From Saccoglossus kowalevskii (taxonomy: Eukaryota; Hemichordata; Enteropneusta; Harrimaniidae): DNA of 15,190 bases. This document shows positions 14,801-15,190 of the stretch, in pieces (position 1 is the first letter of the stretch; each line of letters opens with the position of its first letter). Position numbers and translations under genes: made by a program. The stretch lies in assembly GCF_000003605.2 (NCBI RefSeq), contig NW_003155237.1, forward strand, positions 1,406,877-1,422,066. The letters run 5' to 3'. The notes under the pieces were generated by a model that was not told where the DNA came from, ran no database searches, and saw only the letters and a program-made list of their open reading frames with translations.

Positions 14801-15190
14801 GCTTGATGATACAAATAACAATCACCCTCCCATATATTTCATTTAAAATTGTGCGTCCTTATATTTAAAAAACAATACATTCTTCGGGTATGTCAGGGTG
14901 ACGCGTTAAGCAACTTGCCGAGGCAACAATGCATTGTCCTTCCCGCTTGTTGCGTGATTTAATTATTTTGCTCGTCCAATTTTTGATTATTACACAGTAG
15001 TGATTGTATTAATGTATAAAAAAATAAATTCGTTGAATTGTTATGAAATGCAACTTAGTTTCATCGTAAGCGACCTGATAATCCCAAATTAACCAATCAA
15101 AATGGTGGATGATGCCAACGTGCTCATAGCTCATTTAATAAGTTAATGTTATTGAACGCATCACGGAAGAGATTTGCCGATATTGTAGTA
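14801..15190. other. Right-edge region, no gene recognised
   Basis: Continues the CpG-containing sequence up to about 14965 (GACGCGTTAAG, GCCGAGG, TTGCGTG) and then becomes AT-rich. CCAAT at 15092-15096 is followed by an ATG at 15102 that opens only 14 codons. If 14540 is a transposon end, this would be its interior or 5' region. Confidence 0.4.

Overview
This window is AT-rich animal (metazoan) genomic DNA. The first 5.7 kb holds the 5' coding part of one protein-coding gene on the + strand. It is an ortholog of SEC23, the COPII inner-coat subunit and Sar1 GTPase-activating protein. Nine coding exons with GT-AG introns are visible and encode the first 469 residues. The protein closely resembles vertebrate SEC23A/B, with zinc-finger cysteines at the same residue numbers. 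The small introns, one SEC23 gene resembling both vertebrate paralogs, and dense dispersed repeats fit a marine invertebrate. A non-vertebrate deuterostome such as a hemichordate is my best guess, at low confidence.

Layout. Bases 1-555 are upstream or 5' UTR-intron sequence with a weak tRNA-derived SINE-like fragment, a 17-bp direct repeat and a 3' splice site two bases before the start codon. Bases 556-5685 carry the SEC23 coding exons, separated by introns of about 300-760 bp. From 5686 to the end (at least 9.5 kb) there is no further recognisable SEC23 exon. About 300 residues are missing: the rest of the beta-barrel, the helical domain and the gelsolin-like domain. This stretch is therefore either one very large intron 9 or a sign of assembly trouble.

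The 3' two thirds are a repeat landscape. It holds a roughly 1-kb tandem array with alternating half-units and a hairpin head (5825-6850), and an older diverged copy of the same family (12231-12560). It also holds a perfect 15-bp-arm palindrome (8273-8306), a cluster of short degenerate repeats (8891-9030) and a 73-bp-spaced repeat (14387-14485). At the right end is a more GC- and CpG-rich segment starting at 14540, with nested stem-loops, that may be a hAT-type transposon end.

The only non-SEC23 coding candidate is a possible terminal exon on the - strand (13007 to 12897), with an acceptor, 36 codons, a stop and an AATAAA about 75 bases further on. I cannot identify its protein. I see no operon, CRISPR array or obvious novel multi-gene system. 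The most useful leads are the polyglutamine tract in the SEC23 trunk, the excess of the palindrome TACCGGTA, the antisense exon, and the dimeric repeat family.
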